Below the pieces are notes generated by a model that was not told the origin of the DNA, ran no database searches, and saw only the letters and a program-made list of their open reading frames with translations. The position numbers and the translations under genes are program-made. This document shows, piece after piece, positions 36,188 through 47,439 of a stretch of DNA of 64,000 nt. How positions within the stretch are numbered: position 1 is the first letter of the stretch; every line of letters starts with the position of its first letter. Origin of the DNA: Tricholomella constricta (Eukaryota > Basidiomycota > Agaricomycetes > Agaricales > Lyophyllaceae); the NCBI GenBank assembly GCA_013368375.1, contig JAACJP010000057.1, positions 62,001-126,000 of the forward strand. Direction: 5' to 3'.

Positions 36188-39096
36188 ATCGCGAAGATCT
36201 GAAACCGGGCCTTGACACTAAACTACGCGCAACGGCATTATCGACAACGGACACCCGCACTGTAACACTCTCCTCCCACTTGTCCCTGGCATTCTTAATA
36301 CACCTCACGCCAAACGGAGGAGGAGAAAAACCCGAAAATACGCTTATCGACAGCGGAGCTACCGACAACTTCATGGACTCCGACATGGCGACATCACGCG
36401 GGCTCCACCTTGAGGAGCTCAAACCCCCAATAAACCTTTGCCTATTTGATGGAGAACTCTCCGCATCGGGCAAAATCACACACTATACCACCAACGACGT
36501 CAAATTCAGTGACGGCACTACGCAGAGGATAAGGTTCCTCCTTACGAAACTCCACGAGACAGCTGCGATAGTGTTGGGACTATCATGGTTGAAGGAGGTC
36601 AACCCCCGAATAAACTGGAAAGACCTCTGCATCACGCTACGAAGGGGGTCAAACGGCAAAATTGAAGGATCACTACCGGACCTCCGAAGGAAAAAGGAAG
36701 TCGTCCCAACGACAACAGGCACAGGAGATCAACGCTTACCCTCGCGGTCAGCTCGCTCCTTCACGATCGAAGTACAGTTAGAAGGATCCTCAACGCAACT
36801 ACGGGCAGTTATCGATAGTGGAGCGGCGGGAAATTTCATAGCACAATCCTCGTGTACGAAACCGGAACCTCTCGCCAGCCCCATGACCCTACAACTGTTC
36901 GACGGAAACCCCAGCGGAGGTGGAGCCATTTCACACCATAGTCCTGAAACAATCAAACTTGAGAACGGACTAGAGTATAAGGTCGACCTCCTCATAACAC
37001 AGTTACACCCGGCCACGCCACTAGTGCTCGGATTACCTTGGTTACAGGAAGCAAATCCGGACATCGACTGGCGGGAAATGTCCATGACCATGGAACAAGG
37101 GGCAGGACTAGCCGCGATATCGCTTTCCCAGAAGACGCAATGGAGAACCATGACCCTTGAGGAGGAGGAAGACGTCGAAGCTCCGAAACCAGCCAACCCC
37201 CTTTCGGAAAAACAACCCCTCCTCAGGGACCTCCTGGACGACGAAAACGATCAGAACGACACCTCCAGCGATAACATGAAGGAGGAAGACACCCGCCCAA
37301 ACACCAACGAACCTCAGGAGGAAGCACCAACACCAACAACAGAGTCGCCAGAGGAGGTAACGGGACGGAAACGCACCCGAAAACCACCTCCACCGAACTA
37401 TTTCCCTCCAAACGTTCCGAGGTCCAAATTCAAACCCCACCCCAAACGGAAATCCGCAACGTCCCCAACGACAGAAACACGGGAAGAAGATGAAGCCAAC
37501 CCGGAAACGGAGGTCGAAGACGAAACCGGAGAGGGAGAAGAGGATGTCGAAACACAAAACATCCGCCTGATCGGAGCGGCGCCATTCGCGAACCTCATCA
37601 GGGACGGAGCCACAGCGTTCCAACTACACATCTCCCCCACCGAACAGGAAGAACACCTCCATGCCAATAACACCTCCGACGACGAACCCAAGCAACCAAA
37701 GACAGAAAAGGAAATCTTTGAGGAAGTCGTACCTCCGGAGTACAGGGACTTCGAAGACGTATTCTCAGCGGGCGAAGCGAAAACCATCCCCCCACACCGA
37801 CCTTACGATCACACAGTGGAACTCGACGAAAACACTACCCCTCCCTTCGGAAAGATATACAACATGTCCGAACTGGAGTTGAAAGCATTGAAGGATTACA
37901 TCGACGAGATGCTCGGAAAAGGGTTCATCCGACCTTCGAGTTCGTCAGCGGGAGCTCCGGTACTGTTCGCAAAGAAGAAGGACGGATCACTCCGGCTATG
38001 CGTGGACTATAGAGGATTAAATCGGATCACCAAGAAGAACCGTTACCCTCTACCTCTGATCGGAGACCTCATAGACCGACTTCAAAAAGCGAAAGTATAC
38101 TCGAAGATCGACCTCCGAGTGGGCTACAACAACGTCCGCATAGCTCCGGGACACGAATGGAAGACAGCCTTCCGCACTCGTTATGGACTTTTCGAATACC
38201 TGGTAATGCCTTTCGGCATGACAAACTCACCCGCGACATTCCAACACTTCATGAACGACATCTTCCATGACATGAACGACGTGTTCGTAGTGATCTATCT
38301 CGACGACATTCTGGTTTTCTCGGAGACCTTAGAGGAACATCACGGACACGTTCGGAAGGTCCTCGAGAGGCTCCGGAAACACAACCTTCATGCGAAACCG
38401 GAGAAATGCACGTTTCACACTACGGAGATCAAATACCTAGGCGTCATCGTATCCCCCGGCGGAGTAAAGATGGATCCAGGAAAAGTCGACGCGATCCGGA
38501 AGTGGCCTAGACCGACGAAGGTCAAGGAACTCCAATCTTTCCTAGGCTTTGCAAACTTCTATCGGCGGTTTATCGACAATTACTCGGGCATAACAAAGAG
38601 GTTAAACAAACTCACGCAAAAGGACACAATCTGGAAATGGGATTCCGAATGCGAAGGAGTCTTCAAACTATTGAAGAAAGCATTCTCCTCCGCACCCATC
38701 CTACGACACTTCGATCCTCAACTACCGGTGATATTAGAGTGCGACGCTTCCGACTTCGCCATAGCGGGGATCATCTCCCAATTTGACGAGACATCACAAG
38801 ACTTACGTCCTGTCGCCTTCTACGCGAGAACTATGATAGACGCGGAGCTCAACTACGACATCTATGACAAGGAGCTCCTAGCAATCGTGGAAGCGTTTAA
38901 GCAATGGAGGGCCTACCTAGAGGGATCTCCCCACCGCATTCAAGTGTACTCCGACCACAACAACCTACAGTATTTCTCTACGACCAAGCAACTCAGTCGC
39001 AGACAAGCACGATGGTCGGAATGCCTGGCAAACTTCGACTTCCAAATAAATTACAGACCTGGAAGATTAGGAGCGAAACCAGATGCCCTCACGTGA
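36188..39096 (+). CDS. pol of B1: two retropepsins, RT and RNase H
   Basis: Polyprotein frame open from before the gag stop to TGA 39094. First protease: NTLIDSGATDNF (Asp codon 36349) with VLGLSWLKEVNP. Second protease: RAVIDSGAAGNF (Asp codon 36814) with VLGLPWLQEANP. A long acidic, Pro-rich linker follows (37150-37560). RT has the YLDD box at 38296 (VVIYLDDILVFS). RNase H motifs are [25 protein letters not shown] and [10 protein letters not shown]. The stop lies between RNase H (KPDALT) and integrase (RPDVYPKEG), at the same place and codon as in B2. No other stop interrupts the frame. Confidence 0.92.
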
Positions 39097-40653
39097 CGGC
39101 CAGACGTGTATCCCAAGGAAGGGTTCGAACAGGATCATAATTCGTTCAACAACCGCATCATCATACCCCCCGAACGATTGAACGCGGCCCTAATACTGAA
39201 CAAGGAGCTCCTACTAAACAACATCCGGAACACACCCCGAGACGAATTCTTCGAGAGACACGCACCCAAACCCGGAGATGAGACCTCCGCGTTCTCCCTA
39301 TCCGATGATGGCAAACTACTCCTTCGCGACGGAAGAATCTACGTACCGGACCATTCCAGATTACGCCTCGACATCCTACAGCAACATCACGACCACAAAC
39401 TGCGCGGACATCCAGGGATCAGAAAGACCACACAACTCATCATGAGGACTTATTTCTGGCCCGGATTAAGGAAGGAGGTCACTCGATACGTCCGAAGCTG
39501 TTATACCTGTAAAAGAGCGAAGGTCCCACGCCATAGCCCATACGGACTATTGAAACCACTCCAGATTGGGCGAAGGGCGTGGGCCTCCATATCCATGGAC
39601 CACATTGTAGAATTACCGGAATTGGATGGGTACGACGCCATACTGGTCGTAGTATGCCGCCTCACCAAGCAGGGCATCTTCATACCCTGTCACACAACGG
39701 ACACAGCAAAGGAACTCGCTCAATTATTCTTGGAACATGTCTTCTCCAAGCACGGACTGCCCGACGACATCATATCGGACAGAGGCACCCTCTTCGTCTC
39801 CCGTTTCTGGAGCTCGCTATGTAAAGCCCTGGACATCAAATCAAACCTCTCGACCGCGTATCACCCGGAGACCGATGGCCAGACGGAACGAGTAAATCAG
39901 ACACTGGAGCAATACCTCCGGATGTACGTGAACTATCTCCAGACCAACTGGCAAATTCAGCTCCCTCTGGCGGAATTCACGTACAACAATACGACCCATT
40001 CGACCACGGGAGTTTCCCCTTTCTTCGCGAACAAGGGCTACCACCCCCGCTTGACAATCTCTATAAAAGATATACCGGCGAAAGAAGCCCAGGAGGTAGC
40101 CGTAGACCTCCGGACCCTCCAGGACTACCTCCGCAAAGAAATAGAGATCACAAATGAAGCTTACAAACGATTTGCAGATAAGAAACGGGACCCTACACCA
40201 GACTGGGCCGTAGGAACGGAAGTATGGCTCGACTGCCGGAACATCAAAACGAAACGCCCCTCCAAAAAGCTGGACCACCGGAGACTGGGCCCCTTCAAAA
40301 TCCTGCAGAAGATCTCCAGCCACGCGTATCGACTGGAACTACCTCCGACACTGAAAGGGATTCACAATGTCTTCCACGTCAAGTTGCTCGAGAAGCACGA
40401 GCACGAGAATTTCCCCGGACGATCAAAACCACCTCCGCAGACGATCGAAGTCGAGGGCGAAGAACACTACGAAGTGGGACAGATCCTGGATTCCCGAACA
40501 CGAGGGAAACACGTCCTCTACTTGGTACGATGGGAAGGGTACGGCCCCGAAGACGATACCTGGGAACCAGCGGAGAATATAGAAGGAGCAAAGGACATGG
40601 CCCTCGAATTCCACCGACTATTCCCAAGAAAACCACGGGACCCCACAATTTAA
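39097..40653 (+). CDS. Integrase with chromodomain of B1
   Basis: Continues the pol frame after TGA 39094. HHCC zinc domain (HHDHKLRGHPG, then CYTCKRAK), catalytic core with Asp in SMDHIVELPE, Asp in IISDRGTLF and Glu in DGQTERVNQTLEQY. C-terminal GPF/chromatin region (LGPFKI, YRLELPP, HNVFHVKLL), then a chromodomain (HYEVGQILDSR, YLVRWEGYG, DTWEPAENIE), ending FPRKPRDPTI. The chromodomain places the element among chromoviruses and is expected to guide insertion to histone-marked chromatin. Confidence 0.92.
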   Translation, partial: RPDVYPKEGFEQDHNSFNNRIIIPPERLNAALILNKELLLNNIRNTPRDEFFERHAPKPGDETSAFSLSDDGKLLLRDGRIYVPDHSRLRLDILQQHHDHKLRGHPGIRKTTQLIMRTYFWPGLRKEVTRYVRSCYTCKRAKVPRHSPYGLLKPLQIGRRAWASISMDHIVELPELDGYDAILVVVCRLTKQGIFIPCHTTDTAKELAQLFLEHVFSKHGLPDDIISDRGTLFVSRFWSSLCKALDIKSNLSTAYHPETDGQTERVNQTLEQYLRMYVNYLQTNWQIQLPLAEFTYNNTTHSTTGVSPFFANKGYHPRLTISIKDIPAKEAQEVAVDLRTLQDYLRKEIEITNEAYKRFADKKRDPTPDWAVGTEVWLDCRNIKTKRPSKKLDHRRLGPFKILQKISSHAYRLELPPTLKGIHNVFHVKLLEKHEHENFPGRSKPPPQTIEVEGEEHYEVGQILDSRTRGKHVLYLVRWEGYGPEDDTWEPAENIEGAKDMALEFHRLFPRKPRDPTI

Positions 40654-40873
40654 AAAGACACTCGACGAACACTCACGCACACCAACACATCACGAAAATT
40701 ATGCAAATTTTCCCAAGACTAAACTCTACTATACGTATTCAACCACCAGCGCAACAATATCACACAAAAGAAAAAATATCAAGAAAAAAGAAAAAAACAA
40801 ACGAACGAACTCCGGACTGTAACTATTCAGCAAAAAAAATAAACGCAGGCCAAGACGCTGCAGAAGGGACCGA

Positions 40874-42853
40874 CTACTCGATGCGACGACGCTTGGAGGG
40901 ACCCGCACTGGAAGAAGAACCGCCCTCACGATCACCCCCCACCTCCCCAACCAACCCTATCTCCAGGGGACGCATCGACGCAATGTCCTGCTCGTCGTCG
41001 GCGATCAACTGAGACTGAGATACGAACTCCGCCAAGGCACCTTCGCGGGTAAGAGAAGGGCGATGAAGAGCAAGGAAATGCTCGAACGCGGGGAACGGCG
41101 ACTCGGGATCGACGGGGGGGCGGAACAGCTCCAGGAGCGAGTGCCGCTCAAGAATCTTGTGGGCGCCATCGATGATACTTCGGACTGGCGACGCCTCCAA
41201 CTCGACGAGGGCACGACGCAAAGCACCATCCGCGATATACATATCGGACGCGAAGGCGGTACGCGCAAGGTCGAGGGCTACGAAAAGTCTTAGAAACAAG
41301 AAGGAGAAAATGAAGGGAATCGAAACTCACCGTCAACGCGAGTGCGGAGGTCCAAGGCATGACCACGCCAATGATCCCTAACCTCCTGAAGGTGGACAAC
41401 GTGCCCCTGCAAACCAGCAACCTCATCCTGAAGAACCGACACCTCCATCCGAAGATCCTCAACCTCCGCGTCACGATCGACGTCTACGACCTCCGAAGTC
41501 TGCGCCTGCAGATGAAGGAAACGCTCACGTTCATCGGTGAAGTCGGCCAATACGCCACGAAGATGGGACTTGGCACGCTGACCCTCGACCCGGAGAAGCT
41601 CGACTTGAACAGAGAGGGCCTGCGCGCGCGCGACCTCCTGGTCATAGAGGCGTTGAAGACGGAGGTACTCCTCAGACGAGGGAGGGGAGGGAACCGGAGC
41701 AGCAGGGGGGGTCGAAATCAACATGGCGGGGGGGGAAGAGGGCAAAACGGGTGAAGAAGAGCCTGAGGAGGATGACCCTTTTAAAAAGAGAGGCTCCGAA
41801 GGGCCGGCGATGGGGGAATCCGGAGACTCGGTGCGCACAATGGGCCCAGAACGACGAACGGGGACAAGCGAAACCGAACTATCGCGGGAGGAGGAGGGAG
41901 AAGGGCCAGGGATAGGCGAAGAGCGCACCTCCTGAACGGACAAGCGCGCACCCCTATGGCCAACAGGCACAGACTTTCGACCCTGGCCTCGCGTACCGCG
42001 AAAAAAGGCGCGAGGCGGGGGAGCACAAGGAGGAGGAACAGCACCGGACCCTTCAGGGGATGTGGAAACAACGGGAAGAGGAGGGGGGAGCGGTAAACGC
42101 AAGGCGCGACGGATGCTGGTAAAGGACATCGCAACGCCAGTGCGAGAGAAAGCAAAACCTTCCGCACGAGAGCGCAACCACGCCAAGGGAATCCCCAACT
42201 GCCTAGCGGCCACTTCTAGGCCATGCTCCAACGAAAGCGAACACAGGGAGTGCGCCGCATGGCAGTCGACACAGGGCAGGGTCCCGCGAAGACGGACCTC
42301 CTAAAATCGACAGGACAGCTGATGCTCCCGACAACGATCACACTAACGAAGACCCCAAAATGGAATCAACAATCGATCGCAGAAAAAGGGCAACACTTAC
42401 CAGTGCATGCGTCTCACACCACGCCAAGGAAGGGGGAACCCGCACAGCGGTACGCAAGATCTCCGCCAACAGCTCATCCGTCAAAAGGGACCCCCAGGAC
42501 AACGAGGTCGCCGCCGGATGTGACACAGGATCGCTGGCCGGTTCGAACTCAACCTCTGGAGTGGAGGAACGAGGACGCCGGATCTGTCGAGATCGAACCG
42601 GCAGACGGATGACCAGACGATGATCGGGAATTGAGGGAGGTGCGGGAGAAGATTCGGGGACCGCCCCGACACTCCCATCGACAAGTGTGACGATCCCAGG
42701 AAGAGAGGACGTCGGGGAAACGGGTCGGGGTACGCCAAGGAACGCCACACGCGCCCGATCTTCGACGGACAGATGCGCCAACTCGGAATCGCGCAAAATC
42801 GTGCTAGGGTCAACGGAGGCGGGGGCCGCGATATCGGGATTGAAGGACGACAT
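40874..42853 (-). pseudogene. Antisense Zn2Cys6-like gene in B1, one stop
   Basis: Opposite strand to pol, between the integrase ORF and the 3' LTR. Exons 42853-42401, 42342-41331 and 41277-40874 total 1869 nt, in frame, with GT-AG introns of 58 and 53 nt at the same positions and phases as in B2. Exon 2 starts CDRCREHQLSCRF and then has TAG at 42301-42303 where B2 has CAG, followed by TLPCVDCHAAHSLCS. The stop falls between the third and fourth cysteine of the cluster, so this copy would make a 164-residue fragment. The remainder (coiled coil EVARAQALSVQVELLRVEG, C-terminus PSKRRRIE) is intact. Confidence 0.8.
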
Positions 42854-42959
42854 GAGCAGGACGAAGAGAAGATGGAGGAGGAACAAACAACCTAAGTTTT
42901 TTCTCTTTCAATCTCCGAGATCCTCAAAAACACCCACAAGGACCTACAACCGAGACCGA

Positions 42960-42976
42960 CACGTGCCCCTCACGTG
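42960..42976. promoter_or_regulatory. Twin CACGTG motif upstream of the B1 antisense gene
   Basis: Two CACGTG palindromes 11 bp apart (42960 and 42971), about 107 bp before the antisense ATG. The same pair with the same spacing lies about 111 bp before the B2 antisense ATG. CACGTG is the core of bHLH (E-box/G-box) binding sites. Promoter function is inferred. Confidence 0.5.
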
Positions 42977-43062
42977 ACCGCGCGCGACCCAGAAAGGAGA
43001 ATAACCGCCACACTCCCCGTATTCGAACATTTCTTTTTCCGCGTCTCAGTGGCTCGACGCTT

Positions 43063-43421
43063 GAGGAGGGGGTAATGTCACGACCGCTCCTAAACTCGCA
43101 ATCACTTACGCTTTCCCACGCACGTCCACCGTATATATGATGGCACCACTTCTTTTCAGACTCTTTACCTCGATATTACCATTTGTTAAGACCAGTTCCT
43201 GTTATCGTTCTCGTTTCTATCTCTCTTTCTCAATATACTTGGCTTCACACTAGTATCACCTGAGCTCGTTCGATCGAATTAGCTCCGGTGAACTCCTTCG
43301 TCAACGCTCACGACCTCCGAATATCCTTTCGAAGGCCATTTTCCTTGACGAACGTCAGGCCTGTCCGCTTCGGTGGTTCCAGAGTACATCTGTAACCGAC
43401 GTGCTACACAGAGTCCTAACA
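43063..43421 (+). repeat. Polypurine tract and 3' LTR of B1
   Basis: GAGGAGGGGG at 43063-43072 is the polypurine tract for plus-strand priming. The LTR runs 43076-43421 (346 bp), matching the 5' LTR except for a few substitutions, and is followed by the TSD GGAGC. Confidence 0.93.
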
Positions 43422-44046
43422 GGAGCGCATAAAGGAAGCTCAGGAGGAAGCCAAGGTGGCGCTTGCAAAAGCAAAGGACGACATGGAGCGGTATTACAAC
43501 CAGCGACACGCCCCAATGCCCGACTACCAGCCTGGCGACAAGGTGTACTTGGACGCGACCGACATTTCTACGACCCGACCGTCTAAGAAATTGTTGCATC
43601 GCTACCTTGGCCCCTTCGTCATGCAAAGGCGAGTCGGCCCGCTCGCATATCACCTCCTGTTGCCTCAGTCCATGAAGCGCATCCACCCAGTCTTCCACGT
43701 CATAAAGCTTGTCTCCGCTGTCACTGACCCTATTGAAGGTCGACAGTCCGATCCACCGCCGCCCCCAGACATCATTGACGACGAGCCCCATTACGAAGTC
43801 CACAAAATCCTTGACAGCCGCATCTTCCGCAAAAAACTCCAATACAAGATCTTGTGGAAAGGCTACGGCTATGAAGAAGCTTCGTGGGAGCCCCGGGAGA
43901 ATGTCGCCGCCCCCGACCTGGTTCGCAAATTCCACCGCGACAATCCCGATGCCGCGCGCCACATCCGTGGCATCTTCACTCTGTCCCCCGCCGTCTTCGC
44001 CACCGTCACCCCGCACCAAGCCGTTGCGATTCAAGAGGGGAGGTGA
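43422..44046 (+). pseudogene. Element A integrase C-terminus and chromodomain
   Basis: Resumes the pol frame of element A across the B1 insertion: FVE at 32954-32962 joins RIKEAQEEAKVALAK here once one GGAGC is counted. Contains the conserved integrase C-terminal region (GDKVYLDATDIS, LGPFVMQRRVG, HPVFHVIKL) and a chromodomain (HYEVHKILDSRI, YKILWKGYGYEEASWEP), ending AVAIQEGR. The PPT AGAGGGGAGG precedes the 3' LTR. This segment has no stops, but it is cut off from the rest of pol. Confidence 0.92.
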
Positions 44047-44486
44047 TGTTAGGGGAACTCCCTTTCACGCCCTCCGACGCTCATGCGATCACTCCCGACT
44101 GTTCGCGATCCTGACCCCTGACGCTCCGACCCAAGCGTCGGTGTATACACTTACACACTTCCTGTCTTTTCCCATCTCTCCCTGCGCGCGTCCGACGCCG
44201 ATCCCGACCTCCCGACGTCGGCTGCCCCAACTCGTGCCTGTACCCTGAGCCACGAGGATCGGACAGCGTCGGGAACGTGTCCATACACGCGCCCAGACCA
44301 TTCCTTGATTATTATGTACAGTACTCGTATATAGTCGGCCTACTGGCATTGGGGATCCTTCGTCTATTCTCTTCGGATTCCCCTCTGCCAGGTAAGCCCC
44401 TCTTTACATTCCTTACTGTACTTAATATAACTTCGGATTCCCCTCTGCCAGTATGACTCAGCTCTGCTCGTGAGGTCGCCCTAACA
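44047..44486 (+). repeat. 3' LTR of element A
   Basis: 440 bp. Matches the 5' LTR apart from substitutions and a 9-bp deletion in the ACCCGACATCCCGACG stretch. Divergence from the 5' LTR is clearly higher than within the B1 or B2 LTR pairs, in line with A being older than B1. Confidence 0.95.
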
Positions 44487-44487
44487 G

Positions 44488-44880
44488 TGCCGCGGCATGA
44501 AATACACTGTATTGCACTGCCGGATTTGTATGAGGACCTTGCAGGGGTTAAAAGCGCGTCATTTGGCACCGCGGCATAAGAGGCCACGAAGGGGATTTCC
44601 ACCCCGCAGAATGCATGATACAGTGTATCGGGTTGCACGGTGGAGCGGGCCTGTACAAGGTATCGGGATGGACGGCACCAGCAGGCCCATTGCAGGTATT
44701 GAAAATACCTCATTTTGGTGCCGCGGCGTGAGATACAATGTATCGGGTTGCACGGTGGAGCGGGCCTGTACAAGGTATCAGGAAGGACGGTGCCCGCGGG
44801 GCCCATCGCAAGGGTTGGAAGCACTGCCGCGGCACAAGCATGCACACTGCGGCATGCATGTTACACTGCATTGTGTGAAT
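44488..44880 (+). repeat. Short tandem array, about 115-bp unit
   Basis: The block starting GATACAGTGTATCGGGTTGC at 44617 recurs at 44732 (GATACAATGTATCGGGTTGC), followed by GGAGCGGGCCTGTACAAGG in both. A partial earlier unit is at 44498. TGCCGCGGC or CACCGCGGC recurs at about 44488, 44567, 44718 and 44825. Two to three degenerate units. No coding content. Confidence 0.7.
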
Positions 44881-45096
44881 TCTTGTGTCCCGAATATGCC
44901 ACGTGATACACATACATACTCTCTCCCTCCGTCCTCTTCCTAGTAGACTCTCGGTCGTCTTACACACACACCCTCACATTTACTTGCCTTTTTCCCCACC
45001 CTCCTCTCCCTTTTTATCATAGACAAACACGAGTGAGGCCATTGGTGACCCGTTCCCGTCCCCAATCGGCCTCGCAAACTGGAGGCCTGGTGATTA

Positions 45097-45456
45097 CTGT
45101 ACTAATATGACCAAGTCTTCAGTCACTTGTCACGGGTACCTCTGAATTGAAGAGTTTTTGGGCTTGTCACACATCACAAATGCTTTTGAAAGAGTGTGAC
45201 CAATTGCACCCGCCCATCCTAATTTTTTTTTTTCCGCCGCAGGCGCATTCTACATGAGATATACTGATACAATATACACTCCACCAATTGCAATGTAGCC
45301 ACTGCATTTTTGCAACAGTGAAACATTGACTACATCCTCACTCCTCATGAAGAAATTTTGCTTTGGTCACACCAGGCGAGTGGCCTTGAAGAGGTGAAGA
45401 GATCGTGCAGCTTGTCACACGTCACATCCAGCGAAGACTTGGTCGTATTAGTACAG
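45097..45456. mobile_element. MITE with TA target duplication
   Basis: 360 bp. The left end CTGTACTAATATGACCAAG.. (45097-45120) is the inverted complement of the right end ..CTTGGTCGTATTAGTACAG (45433-45456), 24 bp with one mismatch, flanked by TA at 45095-45096 and 45457-45458. No coding capacity. TA duplication and TIR length fit a Tc1/mariner-derived MITE; no partner transposase is in the window. Confidence 0.8.
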
Positions 45457-45458
45457 TA

Positions 45459-46574
45459 GCGCCCGACCTTCCATCCCCAACTCACACGTGTTTGTCTACA
45501 CTGTACTACAATCTATTGGCAGATGGGCATTGACGCAAGAGTAAATAGTGGAGGCTCTTGCGCAATTCCATGTAATTTTTGCATCCTGAGGTCCTTGAAC
45601 GTCACCCATTCCCTCTTTCAAGAAATTAGTCGCGGTTGTGCGCGTGCGGACGATAAGATAGATCAAGGCCTTCGTGACTATCATCAACACGACATCAAAC
45701 TCTTTGCACGGTGATGATCATAACGAGCAAAACATGACTTTGCCTACAAAATAAGAAACAGAGCAAGTCGTCAAGTATTCGCTGTGTTCACCGTCCGGTC
45801 CGACAATAGTTAATTACATACAGTTGTATGTTTTGCAGGTCAGAAAATCGCGATCGAACGGATGCGTAATATTAGGTCTGCCGCGCTTAAACTGTTTAAA
45901 AGACGCAATTAAAACGTTCCTCGTATGTGGATCCTTGGCTGATGGTTTCTTTCATAGCACTGAGTCGTTCAAGGCTTTCCAGGTAAGTATGTGGGAATCC
46001 AATCGATTCACTTGCTTGATGGTGATAAGCAAAAAAGGAGATCGTACTCCAGTAAATAGGCGCAAACATATTTCTGTGCCTGCCGCCAGCCCTCGTTCAA
46101 GCGTTCAATGTTCGCGCCCACAATCTTGAAACGATTATCATTTTGGCTTCTAGACCCTTGAACCCAGATGTGACTCAGACTGTGTACTAAGGCTCCTGGA
46201 TGCCACGAAAGTCATTGTTTTAATGTCCGTTGTGCTCGACGTCCATCAGATATCTCCAAAATCTCAGGCAATAAATTCGTGACTCATCTGCTTTGCTATA
46301 AATAAAAGAAGTGCTGGTACTGCAACTCTACATTCTTATTCGATGGCCACCCAACAAATTCTTGACGCTCTAGGGAAAGCAATCAACCGCAAGCCACCTT
46401 TCTGCCGGCACTGGCACTATTCCTGTCTCGCCCGATAGTATCACCCTTTTTTACAAGCAAGGTGGTAAAAGCGCCGGGTAAGCATGGTCTCGTTGCAACT
46501 GGGTGCTAGGCTATAACAGCTTCCCAGCTGGCTGGATCTGTCGAAGGCGACAGAAGAGGAGTTGCAAGCTCTTC
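45459..46574. other. No recognised feature
   Basis: AT-rich DNA with only short reading frames. I could not support a gene, repeat or RNA here. Confidence 0.5.
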
Positions 46575-47230
46575 ATCAGCAAATTTGGGAGATTGCGACC
46601 GCGCCATATAATGCCCTTATATGGACTACAATCGTCACAATGCCATAATTTGTCACCTCGACGGTAGAAGTTACAGATATTGACAATTCCCACCTCAATT
46701 ATTGATTTCACATTCACTCTCGTGGTTGACAAGGCCTTATATTGGCCTTGTAATCTACACTAGGGATATATGATCTGATTCAGATTTTGTCCCCTCATTG
46801 ATACATAGCGGTAATGAATATTTGAATAATATTCCATAGAATACAGATATCTACATAGCACATGGTAACTTTAGACTACGTCAACATGCCTCCCCTGCAC
46901 GACGACCAGCCCCTCGTAAATACCGTCAGACCTGTAACAAAGGTTGAGCCCTGCCGTAACTGAAAGAGAGAGAGAAAAAAGGCTCACCTTGACCAAATCC
47001 AACTGTGTGACCCGGCGCGACCATCACCTGTGACGGCCAGCGGACAGGCTCAATTTTTCGTAAGTCAAAGCAACGACAAAATATGAACAGTTGACACACC
47101 TGGCTAAAGACAACTGAAGGCTGCCATGAGAGTTGTCTCAAAGAATGATACTGGTTGCCCTAAAAAAAGATGTGTCAGTGTGAGGGAAGCATCGAGTTGT
47201 ACACAGGGCGGCATCACAGTGATGACATGG
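46575..47230 (+). repeat. Dispersed repeat, copy 2
   Basis: Same-orientation match to 24690-25435: CATCAGCAAATTTGGGA near 46575, then CCGCGCCATATAATG, CACATTCACTCTCG, GACAAGGCCTTATATTGG, GGCCAGCGGACAGGCT and TGTCAGTGTGAGGGAAGC. Shorter than copy 1 because it lacks the GATGGTGATGGCG mini-repeat. Function unknown. Confidence 0.7.
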
Positions 47231-47439
47231 TGCTTGTGCCAACAGAGTTGCACACAGAACGGGTGATCTCAATATGAGACACCACAAGCACCAGGAAGGA
47301 GACATTATCCTCCACAAATAATGGGGAAAAATGGGGGGACAGAGGCAGGAAGCAACGAGCGACGTGACAACGGAACTGTGGCTTGATGGACATTGAAGCG
47401 GAGTTTGATTGGACTTGTTCGTTTTTTTTTCTTTTTGTT

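Larger units (their letters stand above)
32963..43421 (+). mobile_element. Gypsy element B1, nested in element A integrase
   Basis: 10,459 bp chromodomain Gypsy element, LTR ends TGTCACG..CCTAACA, with perfect TSD GGAGC at 32958-32962 and 43422-43426. Order: LTR, self-priming PBS, gag, two proteases, RT, RNase H, [TGA], integrase with chromodomain, antisense three-exon gene, PPT, LTR. By eye the two LTRs differ at about four of 346 positions, so the insertion is fairly recent. Its extra length over a standard chromovirus comes from the antisense gene region (40.8-43.0 kb) and a long gag. Confidence 0.95.
27328..44486 (+). mobile_element. Gypsy element A (chromodomain LTR retrotransposon), split
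   Basis: Ty3/Gypsy order: LTR, gag, protease, RT, RNase H, integrase, chromodomain, LTR. Its net length is about 6.2 kb after removing nested element B1 (32963-43421) and a solo LTR (28453-28901). LTR ends are TGTTAGG..CCTAACA. Coding frames are interrupted by many C-to-T type stops, so the copy is dead. The flanks (ATCCG on the left, GTGCC on the right) do not form a target duplication, so one end may have been rearranged. Confidence 0.9.

Noticed and set aside
36150..36190. -1 slippery heptamer at the gag/pol junction of B1
   Set aside because: The frames overlap as needed, but no X-XXY-YYZ heptamer is present before the gag stop, so I do not call a frameshift site.
27323..44491. Target-site duplication of element A
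   Set aside because: ATCCG on the left and GTGCC on the right do not match, although both LTR termini are intact.
44617..44800. CRISPR-like repeat
   Set aside because: Long degenerate tandem units without spacers, in a eukaryotic genome.
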